A stretch of DNA of 34,863 nucleotides from Trueperaceae bacterium (GTDB taxonomy: Bacteria; Deinococcota; Deinococci; Deinococcales; Trueperaceae): positions 1-34,863 of the forward strand of contig REEJ01000213.1 of NCBI GenBank assembly GCA_007695125.1, in the 5' to 3' direction. Below, piece after piece: positions 1-6,705 of this stretch (its first letter is position 1; every line of letters begins with the position of its first letter). Both the position numbers and the translations under genes were made by a program. The notes under the pieces are model-generated. The model made no database searches and was not told where the DNA came from. It worked only from the letters and a program-made list of their open reading frames with translations.

Positions 1-2
1 TC

Positions 3-425
3 GCGAACACGGGCGTGACGCTGCCGCACGGCATCGCCATGACGATCGGCGGCCAGTGCCCCACGGTCGCGCACGCCGAGGCCCTCGCGTTCGTGTACCC
101 GCAGGTGGTCGAGTTCACGTACGCCTCGGCGATCGAGCGCTTCGCGACGATGGCGCGCATCCTCGAACCAGCCCTCGAGGACGTTGCTGACGAGGCAGCG
201 GCCGAGCGCTCGCCGGTCGTGATCGAGACGTTCCTCAAGACGATCGACCTGTGGACCAACCTCGCGGAGCACGGTGTCACGGAAGCCGACCTCTCGCTGA
301 TCGCCGATCACAGCCGGGACTTGCCCGACTACAAGAACAACCCACGGATCGCAGAGCGCGACGACATCCATCGGATGCTCCTCGACGCGTTCGGGAGAAC
401 GCCCTCGAACGCGGCGGGTGCGTAG
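3..425 (+). CDS. Iron-containing alcohol dehydrogenase, C-terminal part (5' end outside window)
   Basis: The frame is open from the first bases of the window and ends at a TAG at 423-425, so only the last 140 or so residues are present. The fragment opens with ANTGVTLPHGIAMTI, which resembles the helical C-terminal domain of the iron-dependent (group III) alcohol dehydrogenases around one of the metal-binding histidines. It ends with NPRIAERDDIHRMLLDAF, the usual NPR...il..A closing helix. Family members reduce or oxidise small aldehydes and alcohols with NAD(P)H in the cytoplasm. One well-known member, lactaldehyde reductase FucO, disposes of the lactaldehyde from fucose and rhamnose breakdown. 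The next gene, 45 bp downstream, is a deoxy-sugar mutarotase, which makes a FucO-like role attractive, but the substrate cannot be read from this fragment. Confidence 0.8.
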   Translation, partial: ANTGVTLPHGIAMTIGGQCPTVAHAEALAFVYPQVVEFTYASAIERFATMARILEPALEDVADEAAAERSPVVIETFLKTIDLWTNLAEHGVTEADLSLIADHSRDLPDYKNNPRIAERDDIHRMLLDAFGRTPSNAAGA

Positions 426-429
426 GCCC

Positions 430-464
430 TCTCGAGGAGGCCTTCTCGAGGAGGCCCAGGAGGA
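430..464 (+). promoter_or_regulatory. Three tandem Shine-Dalgarno-like GGAGG blocks before the mutarotase
   Basis: The 45-bp gap between the dehydrogenase and the mutarotase contains a 13-bp direct repeat (TCTCGAGGAGGCC at 430-442 and 444-456), followed by AGGAGGA at 458-464. GGAGG therefore occurs three times about ten to fourteen bases apart. Only the last lies at normal distance from the ATG at 471. The others may be duplication by slippage. Confidence 0.5.
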
Positions 465-470
465 CGGACC

Positions 471-824
471 ATGGCACGACCACGAAACCGTTCGGTGCAG
501 CGCGTCGGCATGGTCATCGGACTGCGCGACGACGCGGTGGAGGCGTACCGCCGCCTCCACGCCGACGACGAGCCGGGTGTGCGCGACCTGTTGCGGAAGC
601 ACCACATCACGAACTTCAGCATCTTCGTGCACCGGCTCCCCGACGGGCGCCTGTACGAGTTCGCGTACTTCGAGTACGACGGCAGCGACCTGGCGGGCGA
701 CCTCGCTGCGCTCGACGCCGAGCCACGCAACCGAGCGTGGCTCGCTCGCTGCGACCCGATGCAGGTACCGTTGCCCGGGACGACGTCCTGGAGCGTCATG
801 GAGTCCGTGTACCACAACGACTGA
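471..824 (+). CDS. L-rhamnose mutarotase family protein (RhaM/DUF718-like)
   Basis: This 117-residue protein has the typical length and landmarks of the RhaM family. An N-terminal strand GMVIGLRDDAVEAYRRLHAD is followed by a central ITNFSIFVHRL strand, an LYEFAYFEYDG strand, and the closing W-S-V-M-E-S-V-Y-H-N-D. Family members are small dimeric alpha/beta-barrel enzymes that interconvert alpha and beta anomers of 6-deoxy sugars (L-rhamnose, and in relatives L-fucose), speeding entry into catabolism. The ATG at 471 follows AGGAGGA at seven bases. The gene lies directly behind the iron-dependent alcohol dehydrogenase and probably shares its transcript. With a GH95 fucosidase-like gene 10 kb away, fucose is as likely a substrate as rhamnose. 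The sequence alone does not settle which. Confidence 0.85.
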   Translation: MARPRNRSVQRVGMVIGLRDDAVEAYRRLHADDEPGVRDLLRKHHITNFSIFVHRLPDGRLYEFAYFEYDGSDLAGDLAALDAEPRNRAWLARCDPMQVPLPGTTSWSVMESVYHND

Positions 825-896
825 CCGCGCTGGCGGCGCACAGGACACGCCTGCCGTGCCTCGCGATCGTCAGACTCCTGTGGTCGGGTGCGCTCG

Positions 897-995
897 TCAG
901 CTCGCCGCGCGCTCGCCTCGGCGCACCGCCTCGAGCAGCGCGACCGCGAGGCGCATGAGGTCGGCGTAGGGCTCGGAGCGATCGATCGCTGGCAT
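897..995 (-). pseudogene. Sulfatase C-terminal remnant or 32-aa mini-ORF
   Basis: An ATG at 995-993, preceded by GGGAGGGAG at good spacing, opens a 32-codon frame ending LLEAVRRGERAAS. The sulfatase ending at 2661 finishes LLDAVRRGDRAAT, and in the 35 bases coding the shared end the two DNA strings differ at only two positions. The rest of a sulfatase is absent upstream. I read it as the 3' scar of a lost or recombined sulfatase gene that has, by chance or selection, retained a usable start. The alternative is a genuine small protein. Whether it is expressed cannot be seen. Confidence 0.45.
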
Positions 996-1157
996 GGGCT
1001 CCCTCCCTCTCGGAGGGCACCGTTCGCGCGGAGGGCTCGTGACCGAGGAGGGGCGCGCAATGCCTCCGACGACGGGCGTCCAGGGGCACGGGTCGGGCTC
1101 GGCACTACAAGGAACGATCACGGAACGCCCACCCGACTACGCTCACATCACACACGA

Positions 1158-1185
1158 GGGTCGGTGCTGCACACAGCACCGACCC
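1158..1185. terminator. Perfect 12-bp-stem hairpin, terminator-like without U-tract
   Basis: GGGTCGGTGCTG (1158-1169) pairs fully with CAGCACCGACCC (1174-1185) around a CACA loop. No T-run follows on either strand. It could be a factor-assisted terminator separating the deoxy-sugar genes from the secreted-protein gene, or a 5' structure of the latter. Confidence 0.35.
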
Positions 1186-1365
1186 GAACGACCCGCGTGT
1201 CGGACCGGTGGCGGACGCCCGATCGACCGCATGCGTTCCGACCGACGCCCCCAGTCGCGAACCGCACCGGCGCCGGGAGCACACGAGAGGAGACGGGAGA
1301 GCGCACGGGAGGCAGGCAACACGCGCCGCACGCCAGCGTGCATGAGCGCTGCACCGGAGGGTGCC

Positions 1366-1974
1366 ATGACGAAACTGCTGTTCGTTGCCATTCTGACCGC
1401 CAGCCTCGCCTTTGGGATCGCCACCGCGCACGACGCCGCCCAGACGATCGACCTCGAGATGATGACGATCGGCTACTGGCACGTCGTCGAGATCGAGTGG
1501 GCGCGCGACGAACCGCTCTCGAGCGAGACGAGCACCTTCGACGGTCGCTGCTCGGTGCCGTCGGACTACCTCGCCCAGGGCTACGCCGAGGGCCTCACCT
1601 TCCCCACCGGCCCATTCACATCCGAGACCGAGCACTGCGGTCAGCTGATCTGGGAGGAGGAAGACGGCGAGCGCCTGCTCCGCGGCCGCCTGACGACCGA
1701 CGGCTTCATGACGCTTCGCTCCGACGATGGCAGTGTCATGACCGCCAGCTTCTACGCCAACGAGTCGAGCTTCGATCCCGTCATGGGCGTGTTCCTACAC
1801 GGCATGCACTTCACGGTCGAGAGCATGACCGGGGTGCCGGGCCTCGCGTTCGTCGAGGGCGCCATACGCATGACCTTCGTGATGCCCGACATAGCGGCGC
1901 TCCTGACCGAGTCCGCGCCGGCCATCGGCGCGGGTCATGGCACCGCCTCGTTCGTGCTCGACGCAGCCGACTGA
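1366..1974 (+). CDS. Secreted protein of unknown function
   Basis: This 202-residue protein begins MTKLLFVAILTASLAFGIATAH, a short Sec signal peptide with cleavage likely after ATA, so the mature protein is exported. The body is acidic and strand-rich. Two cysteines (in GRCSVPSDY and EHCGQLIWEE) lie about 35 residues apart and could form a disulfide outside the cytoplasm. I do not recognise a family. The start is chosen because GGAGGG lies six bases before the ATG at 1366 and because the signal peptide begins there; longer in-frame extensions are arginine-rich and implausible. The next gene, a SnoaL-like protein, begins 48 bp downstream on the same strand, so the two may be cotranscribed. Confidence 0.75.
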   Translation: MTKLLFVAILTASLAFGIATAHDAAQTIDLEMMTIGYWHVVEIEWARDEPLSSETSTFDGRCSVPSDYLAQGYAEGLTFPTGPFTSETEHCGQLIWEEEDGERLLRGRLTTDGFMTLRSDDGSVMTASFYANESSFDPVMGVFLHGMHFTVESMTGVPGLAFVEGAIRMTFVMPDIAALLTESAPAIGAGHGTASFVLDAAD

Positions 1975-2022
1975 CGCGCCCGAAACCGCGAACGCGGCAC
2001 CGAGACCCGCTTGGAGGTCCCC

Positions 2023-2439
2023 ATGAACACCATCGAGACCATCGCGACGAACTTCCATCACGCCTGCATGACCGGCAAAGGCTGGCAGGCGTGCGAACAG
2101 TACTGCACCTCAGACGCCACCTTCACGCACGAGGGCACGATGTTCGCCGACACGAGCACCCTGCAGGCGTACGCCGCCTTCATCGAGCACGTCTTCACGC
2201 CCGTCCCGGACTTCCAGCACGAGGTGCTCTCGGTCGGCGTCGACGAGCGGCAGCAGCGGGTGCTCATCCACTACCTGGTCCGGGGCACGCACACCGGCGA
2301 AGGCCTGCCGTTCCCGCCCACGGGCAAGAGCATGGAGTCGCGCTGCATGCTCGTCCTGTACTTCGAGAACGAGCGCATCAACCACGCCGAGAAGGTGTGG
2401 AACGACCACGAGATGATGAAGCAGGTGGGCTGGGTCTGA
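2023..2439 (+). CDS. SnoaL-like / NTF2-fold protein (ester-cyclase type)
   Basis: This is a 138-residue cytoplasmic protein. The pattern of an N-terminal helix pair (NTIETIATNFHHACMTGKGWQACEQYC), F-T-H-E-G, an F.....PVPDFQHEV strand and a long HYLVRGTHTGEGLPFPPTGKSMESR strand is that of the SnoaL-like polyketide-cyclase/ester-cyclase group of the NTF2 fold. Many bacterial members have no known substrate. Start choice: GGAGG at 2012-2016 lies six bases before the ATG at 2023, so the upstream in-frame ATG at 2011, which precedes the ribosome-binding site, is rejected. A second SnoaL-like gene, with a signal peptide, occurs at 31050. The gene converges on the sulfatase operon, with a small hairpin at 2507-2523 between them. 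Confidence 0.75.
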   Translation: MNTIETIATNFHHACMTGKGWQACEQYCTSDATFTHEGTMFADTSTLQAYAAFIEHVFTPVPDFQHEVLSVGVDERQQRVLIHYLVRGTHTGEGLPFPPTGKSMESRCMLVLYFENERINHAEKVWNDHEMMKQVGWV

Positions 2440-2506
2440 CGTCGGCGCCTGCGGCCAACGACAGGTGTGCCCCTGTGTCTTCGTGAGCGCACGGTCACAT
2501 GCGTCT

Positions 2507-2523
2507 CGCTCGCAGGGCGAGCG
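2507..2523. terminator. Small hairpin between convergent genes
   Basis: CGCTCGC (2507-2513) and GCGAGCG (2517-2523) pair around an AGG loop, between the SnoaL-like gene and the repeat that ends the sulfatase operon. No T-tract follows. It is possibly a bidirectional terminator, but the stem is short. Confidence 0.3.
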
Positions 2524-2525
2524 GA

Positions 2526-2670
2526 CCGCACACGAAGCGATGTGGGACAACGTTCTTCGTCCGTCGCTGCACGAACGGAGGCACGTCGGGTGTCCCAGAG
2601 CGCCGCCAGGTCACGTCCGCTGCCGGACGTCGGGCCCTTGCGGGTACGCGACCCGGAAGCCTACGTGGCC
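2526..2670 (+). repeat. Long direct repeat, copy A (duplicated FGE 3' end plus promoter region)
   Basis: Positions 2576-2670 are identical, base for base, to 16721-16815, and the similarity continues with mismatches and small gaps to 2526 (16666 in copy B). Read on the minus strand it holds the last 19 codons and stop of the FGE gene (GHVGFRVAYPQGPDVRQRT), here without the rest of the gene. A degraded version of the promoter found in copy B follows. The sulfatase at 2661-4148 uses the first bases of this repeat, out of frame with FGE, as its own last codons and stop. Confidence 0.9.
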
Positions 2671-4148
2671 GCGCGGTCGCCTCGGCGCACCGCGTCGAGC
2701 AGCGCCCCCATGTCGCGTACGAGGTCGGGGCGCTCGGCGTAGCGGTTCGTGGTCTCGCCGGGGTCGGCCACGAGGTCGTAGAGCTGACCCGGCGCCCCAG
2801 GCAGCGGTGGTCCACCGGCTGGTGGCGGCCATCCCCCAGAGCCCTCGGTGCCTTCGATGAGCTTCCACCGGCCGGCGCGGAGGCCGAACACGCCGGCCTC
2901 GGAGTGGAGGACGACGTGGTCGCGCTCGGGGCTCGCCGAAGCGTGGGGGCTCAACGCCGAGGCGAACGCGACGCCGTCCGGAGCGGCGCCGGTCGGCAGG
3001 GGGACACCGGTCAGCCCGGCGATCGTCGGGACGAGGTCGACCAGCGACACCAGCCGCTCGTCGACGGCCCCCTCGAGCCGCGACTCGGGTGGCCGCACGA
3101 CGAGCGGAACGCGGTGGCCCCCCTCCCATGCGTGCCCCTTCGAGCCCCGCCATCCGCCCGACGGATCGTGGCCGTAGGTGCGGTACACCTCCTCGCCGGC
3201 TTCGTCGAGCATGACGGAACCGTCGGCGGCCAGCACGCGGTCGCCCGGCAGGGCGCCGTGGTCGCTGGTCACGACCACGAGCGTGCGGTCCGCGACGCCT
3301 CCGCGCTCGAGCGCGTCGAGCACGCGTCCGACCATCCAGTCGTAGAGCCAGGCGAGATCCCCGCGCGGGCCGGCTTCGCTGCGGCCGCGGGCGAACGGCG
3401 GGACCAAGGGCGTGGTGCAGGGTTCGTGGGGCGCCGAGGCGGCAAGGTAGAGGAAGAACGGACGCGGGCCTGCAGCCTGCTCCTCGATCCACGCGACAGC
3501 TCGCTCGGTGAAGGCCACGTCGACGTCGCGGTGCGACCAGCCCGGCGCCCGCATCCCTTCGCGGCTCGTGTACACAGGCTCGTCGTCGAACTCCTGCGGC
3601 GGAACCGGGAAGCGGTCGTCCTCGATGAAGGCGTAGGGCGCGTGGCAGGTGGGACACCCGGCCGTACCGAAGAAGTGGTCGAAACCGACGGCGAGCGGGC
3701 CGCCGCCCAGCCGCGCGTCGAAGTCGATCGCCGCCTCGAAGGTGCGGTCGGTGTACGGCGCGCGGGCGAAGTCGAGGTCGACACCGGGGCGCGCCCGGAA
3801 CTCCATCCCCAGGTGCCACTTGCCGACGCAGGCGGTGGTGTACCCGGCGTCACGGAGCAGCGAGGCGAGCGTCGGACGATCGGGCTCGATCAAGGGCGGT
3901 GCGTAACCGCTGATGACGCCGCGCTGGAGCGGCGTCCGCCAGGCGTAGCGGCCGGTCAGGAGCGCGTAGCGCGACGGCGTGCAAACCGCGGCCGCCGCGT
4001 GGGCGTCGGCGAACCGCACGCCCTGGGCCGCGAGCGCGTCGATGTTCGGCGTCGGTACCTTCGAGGCGGGATGGTAGCAGCCGACGTCACCGACACCGAT
4101 GTCGTCGGCGACGATCACGACGACGTTGGGTCGCAGCGGATCGCTCAT
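2661..4148 (-). CDS. Sulfatase, formylglycine-dependent, cytoplasmic
   Basis: This 495-residue S1-family sulfatase has the N-terminal metal site PNVVVIVADDIG (D15, D16), the signature C56-T-P-S-R in which Cys56 is converted to formylglycine, GKWHLG, an APHEPC region and the TSDHG metal-binding segment. These enzymes hydrolyse sulfate esters, usually of sugars or aryl groups. No signal peptide is visible, so it should act in the cytoplasm, unlike many secreted polysaccharide sulfatases. It is the last gene of the minus-strand operon, 13 bp after the second sulfatase. Its final residues and stop lie inside the long direct repeat, so its 3' end was remodelled by recombination. The FGE needed to activate it is encoded at 16756-17778. 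Its exact sulfated substrate cannot be told from sequence. Confidence 0.93.
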   Translation of the reverse strand: MSDPLRPNVVVIVADDIGVGDVGCYHPASKVPTPNIDALAAQGVRFADAHAAAAVCTPSRYALLTGRYAWRTPLQRGVISGYAPPLIEPDRPTLASLLRDAGYTTACVGKWHLGMEFRARPGVDLDFARAPYTDRTFEAAIDFDARLGGGPLAVGFDHFFGTAGCPTCHAPYAFIEDDRFPVPPQEFDDEPVYTSREGMRAPGWSHRDVDVAFTERAVAWIEEQAAGPRPFFLYLAASAPHEPCTTPLVPPFARGRSEAGPRGDLAWLYDWMVGRVLDALERGGVADRTLVVVTSDHGALPGDRVLAADGSVMLDEAGEEVYRTYGHDPSGGWRGSKGHAWEGGHRVPLVVRPPESRLEGAVDERLVSLVDLVPTIAGLTGVPLPTGAAPDGVAFASALSPHASASPERDHVVLHSEAGVFGLRAGRWKLIEGTEGSGGWPPPAGGPPLPGAPGQLYDLVADPGETTNRYAERPDLVRDMGALLDAVRRGDRAAT

Positions 4149-4161
4149 CGTGCCGACCGCC

Positions 4162-5529
4162 TCACGTCGCCGGCCGGGCGTGCACCACGTACTCGGGCAG
4201 CGCCCCCTCGTGCTCGAGCAGCCTCGCCTCGAGTCGGCGCTGTAGGTCGGCGCGCACGGCCGCAGCCGCTGGATCGTCGAAGCGGTTGCGCAACTCGAAG
4301 GGATCGTCTTCGTGGTCGAACAGGAGGCAGAACGGTGCGTCGCGACCGACGGTGTACGTGTAGCGATCGGTGCGGAGCCCGCGGTACGGGTGGTCGCCGA
4401 AGGCGAAGCGAGGCGTGTCCCACTGAAGGAGCACGTCGTCTCGCGGGGGCGGGGTCGTCGGATCGCGCAGCACCGACGCGTGGTCGATGCCGGCGGCCAC
4501 GTCGATCGTGGCGACGTGGCTCAGCCCCGCCGCCGTCGGGTAGACGTCGACGCCGCAGATCGGACCACCGTACGTCGCGCCGGCGGGCAGCACGCCCGGC
4601 CAACGCCAGACCATCGGCACGTCGATGGACTCGGCGTACGGCACGTGCTTGTGGCGCAGGCCTTGGCTACCCCCCATCTCGCCATGGTCGGACAGGAACA
4701 CGACGAGCGTCGAGCTCGCGAGTCCGCTGTCGTCCAGGAAGTCCAGGAGCCGGCCGACGTTGTCGTCGAGGTGGCGGATCATCTGGTAGTAACCGGCGAG
4801 CTGGACGCGCGCGGCGGCCTCGGCGTCGGCGGGGACGTTGGGGCGCAGGTGCAGCGCTTCGGGGTCGACGAGGTCCTCGTAGGCTTCGGGGACGGGATAG
4901 CCCGGCGACCGCGGGGTTCCGCCGGCCCCAGGGTGCGGCGCCTCGTACGCGAGGACGTGGAACCACGGCGTGCCGGCCGGCTGGCGCGCGAGCATCTCCA
5001 GGGTCCTGTCGGTCAGGGCGTCGGTCTGGTGGCCCTCGAGCTGCTCCGGCTTCACCTCCTCACCGGTGGCGACGAAGTTCCGCCAGTAGTTGTTCGAGAC
5101 GTTGAAGCCGCACCACTCCTGGAACCCGCCACGGAAGTCCGGGTGGACCCAGTAGCTCTGCCCGATCCAGCCCTCGGGCGTCACGAACGACGCGCCGGTC
5201 TCGGGCGCCAGGTGCCACTTCCCGACGTACGAGGTCCGGTAGCCGGCCGCCGCGAACGCGTGGGCTGCCGTCGGGGTGCCGGGCGGGAGGTAGTCGCCGT
5301 GGCGGACGGTGCCGTTGCGGGGCGAGAGGTTCCCCGTCATGAGGCTCGCACGGAACGGGACGCACACCGGGTACTGGCTGACCGCTCCGGTGCAGGTGAC
5401 GCCCTCGGCGACCAGGCGGTCGATGTGGGGGGTGGGCACGTTGACGTCGCCGCTCGACGAGAGCGCCTGGTAGCGCAGCTGGTCGGCGACGATCCACAAG
5501 ACGTTGGGGCGGGGTGCAGCCTCGCTCAT
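4162..5529 (-). CDS. Second sulfatase, formylglycine-dependent, cytoplasmic
   Basis: This 455-residue sulfatase begins MSEAAPRPNVLWIVADQLRY with the metal ligand D16. It carries the signature C56-V-P-F-R, a variant of CxPxR that fits formylglycine formation, followed by ASLMTGNLSPRNG. GKWHLAPE and VVFLSDHGEMGG supply further active-site residues. It lacks a signal peptide. The ATG at 5529 overlaps the stop of the M42 peptidase gene as ATGA, and this decides the start over a longer upstream frame rich in Arg and Pro. It is only distantly similar to its neighbour, so the pair probably removes two differently placed sulfates rather than being a recent duplication. Confidence 0.93.
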   Translation of the reverse strand: MSEAAPRPNVLWIVADQLRYQALSSSGDVNVPTPHIDRLVAEGVTCTGAVSQYPVCVPFRASLMTGNLSPRNGTVRHGDYLPPGTPTAAHAFAAAGYRTSYVGKWHLAPETGASFVTPEGWIGQSYWVHPDFRGGFQEWCGFNVSNNYWRNFVATGEEVKPEQLEGHQTDALTDRTLEMLARQPAGTPWFHVLAYEAPHPGAGGTPRSPGYPVPEAYEDLVDPEALHLRPNVPADAEAAARVQLAGYYQMIRHLDDNVGRLLDFLDDSGLASSTLVVFLSDHGEMGGSQGLRHKHVPYAESIDVPMVWRWPGVLPAGATYGGPICGVDVYPTAAGLSHVATIDVAAGIDHASVLRDPTTPPPRDDVLLQWDTPRFAFGDHPYRGLRTDRYTYTVGRDAPFCLLFDHEDDPFELRNRFDDPAAAAVRADLQRRLEARLLEHEGALPEYVVHARPAT

Positions 5530-6584
5530 CGCCAGTCGGCGGGCAGCAGCCCCGCCGCCTCGCCCGCGAACGTCACGAGCAGCGCGACCGTGGCCTCGAC
5601 GTCGGCGCGGTGGGCGAGCTGCACGGTCGAGTGCATGTAGCGGGTCGGTGCGCCGATCGTCGTCGCCCACGCGCCGAGGCCGTGGCGTTGAATCTCGGAG
5701 GCGTCGGTGCCGCCGCCGAGGTTGCGCTGGTACGGGATGCCGTGGCGCTCGCACGTGTCGATGAGGCCGCGCACGAGCTGCGGCGTTCCGATCGTCCGGT
5801 TGTCCATCAGGTAGATGCCGGTGCCGGAACCGAGCGCGCACTGGCGCTGTTCAGGGCGCGCGTAGGGCGTGTCGGACGGCAACGCTCCGTCGATCGCCAC
5901 GGCGATGTCGGCCTGGATGGCATGGGCGGCGGTCGGCATGCCGCGGACGCCGACCTCCTCTTGCACGGTGGCGACCGCGTAGACGTCGACGTCGACGGGC
6001 CCAAGGCGCCGCATCGCTTCGACCAGGCAGTAGACACCGATGCGGTCGTCGAAGTTCCGACCGACCAGCACCTCGTCGCTGAGGTCGTCGAGGGTGGCCG
6101 CGAAGGTGACGACGTCGCCGACCTCGACACGGCCGCGGACGTCGGCGGCGCTGCGGCCGAGGTCGATGTAGAGCTCGTCGATCGGGAACACGCGGTCGCG
6201 GTCTTCGGGCGTGCCGAGCCAACCCGAGTGCGCGGCGATCACGCCTGCGAGCGTCGGTCGGTCGCCGGACGAAGCGTGCACCGTCACGCGCTGACTCGGT
6301 AGCGTGCGCGCGTCCAACCCGCCGACGGCACGGAAGCGCACGAACCCGGCGTCGTCGATGTGGCTGACCATCATGCCGATCTCGTCGAGGTGGGCGGCGT
6401 AGACGAGCCTGCGCGGCGACGGGATGCCGGCCCGCGCGCGCTTGAGGGCGATCACGTTGCCCATCCGGTCGCGCCAGAGTTCGTCGACGTAGGGCTCCAA
6501 GAGCTTGGTGACGACGTCTCGAACGGCGTCTTCGAAGCCGGAGACGCCAGGGGCATCGCAGATCGCGCGCATGCGTTCGTTCAC
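5526..6584 (-). CDS. M42-family aminopeptidase / cellulase-M-like metallopeptidase
   Basis: This 352-residue protein shows the M42 metal and catalytic set: AAHLDEIG (H65, D67), GRNFDDRIG (D179/D180), the TVQEEVGVRG pair (E209 base, E210 ligand), VAIDGA (D232) and RYMHSTVQ (H318). M42 enzymes are large oligomeric cytoplasmic aminopeptidases that trim short peptides; the older cellulase M name in the family is not good evidence for sugar cleavage. The start is GTG at 6584, because AGGAG lies seven bases upstream and the protein then begins NERMRAICDAPGVSG like other M42 members. It sits between the importer's binding-protein gene and the sulfatases, downstream of a long perfect palindrome. Its place in the operon suggests that the imported material contains peptide, or that it was recruited for another amide. 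Confidence 0.9.
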   Translation of the reverse strand: MNERMRAICDAPGVSGFEDAVRDVVTKLLEPYVDELWRDRMGNVIALKRARAGIPSPRRLVYAAHLDEIGMMVSHIDDAGFVRFRAVGGLDARTLPSQRVTVHASSGDRPTLAGVIAAHSGWLGTPEDRDRVFPIDELYIDLGRSAADVRGRVEVGDVVTFAATLDDLSDEVLVGRNFDDRIGVYCLVEAMRRLGPVDVDVYAVATVQEEVGVRGMPTAAHAIQADIAVAIDGALPSDTPYARPEQRQCALGSGTGIYLMDNRTIGTPQLVRGLIDTCERHGIPYQRNLGGGTDASEIQRHGLGAWATTIGAPTRYMHSTVQLAHRADVEATVALLVTFAGEAAGLLPADWR

Positions 6585-6653
6585 GTCGGGGCTCCTCGCG
6601 GGGGATAGGTGCGGTCGAGGGGGTGGTTCGGAAGCAAGATAGCCGAACGGGGT

Positions 6654-6697
6654 CGGAGCGCTGCGAGGACGACGATCGTCGTCCTCGCAGCGCTCCG
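6654..6697. terminator. 44-bp perfect palindrome between the binding-protein and M42 genes
   Basis: Two 22-base arms (6654-6675 and 6676-6697) are exact reverse complements with no spacer. In RNA they would form a very stable GC-rich hairpin nine bases after the stop of the binding-protein gene. No U-tract follows. It probably acts as a partial terminator or 3' mRNA-stabilising stem that lets the binding protein be made in excess over the peptidase and sulfatases downstream. Confidence 0.7.
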
Positions 6698-6705
6698 TGA
6701 ACGGA

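Larger units (their letters stand above)
825..1365. other. 541-bp intergenic region with a small ORF remnant and a hairpin
   Basis: No full-length gene is supported here. The region holds a minus-strand 32-codon frame resembling a sulfatase C-terminus (897-995) and a 12-bp-stem hairpin (1158-1185). The long open frames crossing it on both strands are arginine-rich and lack family resemblance. The remaining stretches show no clear promoter that I can defend. The secreted-protein gene begins at 1366. Confidence 0.5.

Noticed and set aside
2526-2670. The long repeat as an insertion-sequence end or CRISPR element
   Set aside because: There are only two copies, no terminal inverted repeats, no transposase and no spacer periodicity. 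The content is simply an FGE gene end with a promoter.
2499-5105. An 868-codon open frame on the plus strand opposite the two sulfatases
   Set aside because: It is rich in Arg, Gly and Ala without any family motif, and lies wholly antisense to two convincing sulfatases. Long antisense frames are expected in GC-rich coding DNA.
5526-6584. The M42 protein as an endoglucanase (cellulase M)
   Set aside because: The name is historical. The residues seen are those of a dinuclear metalloaminopeptidase.
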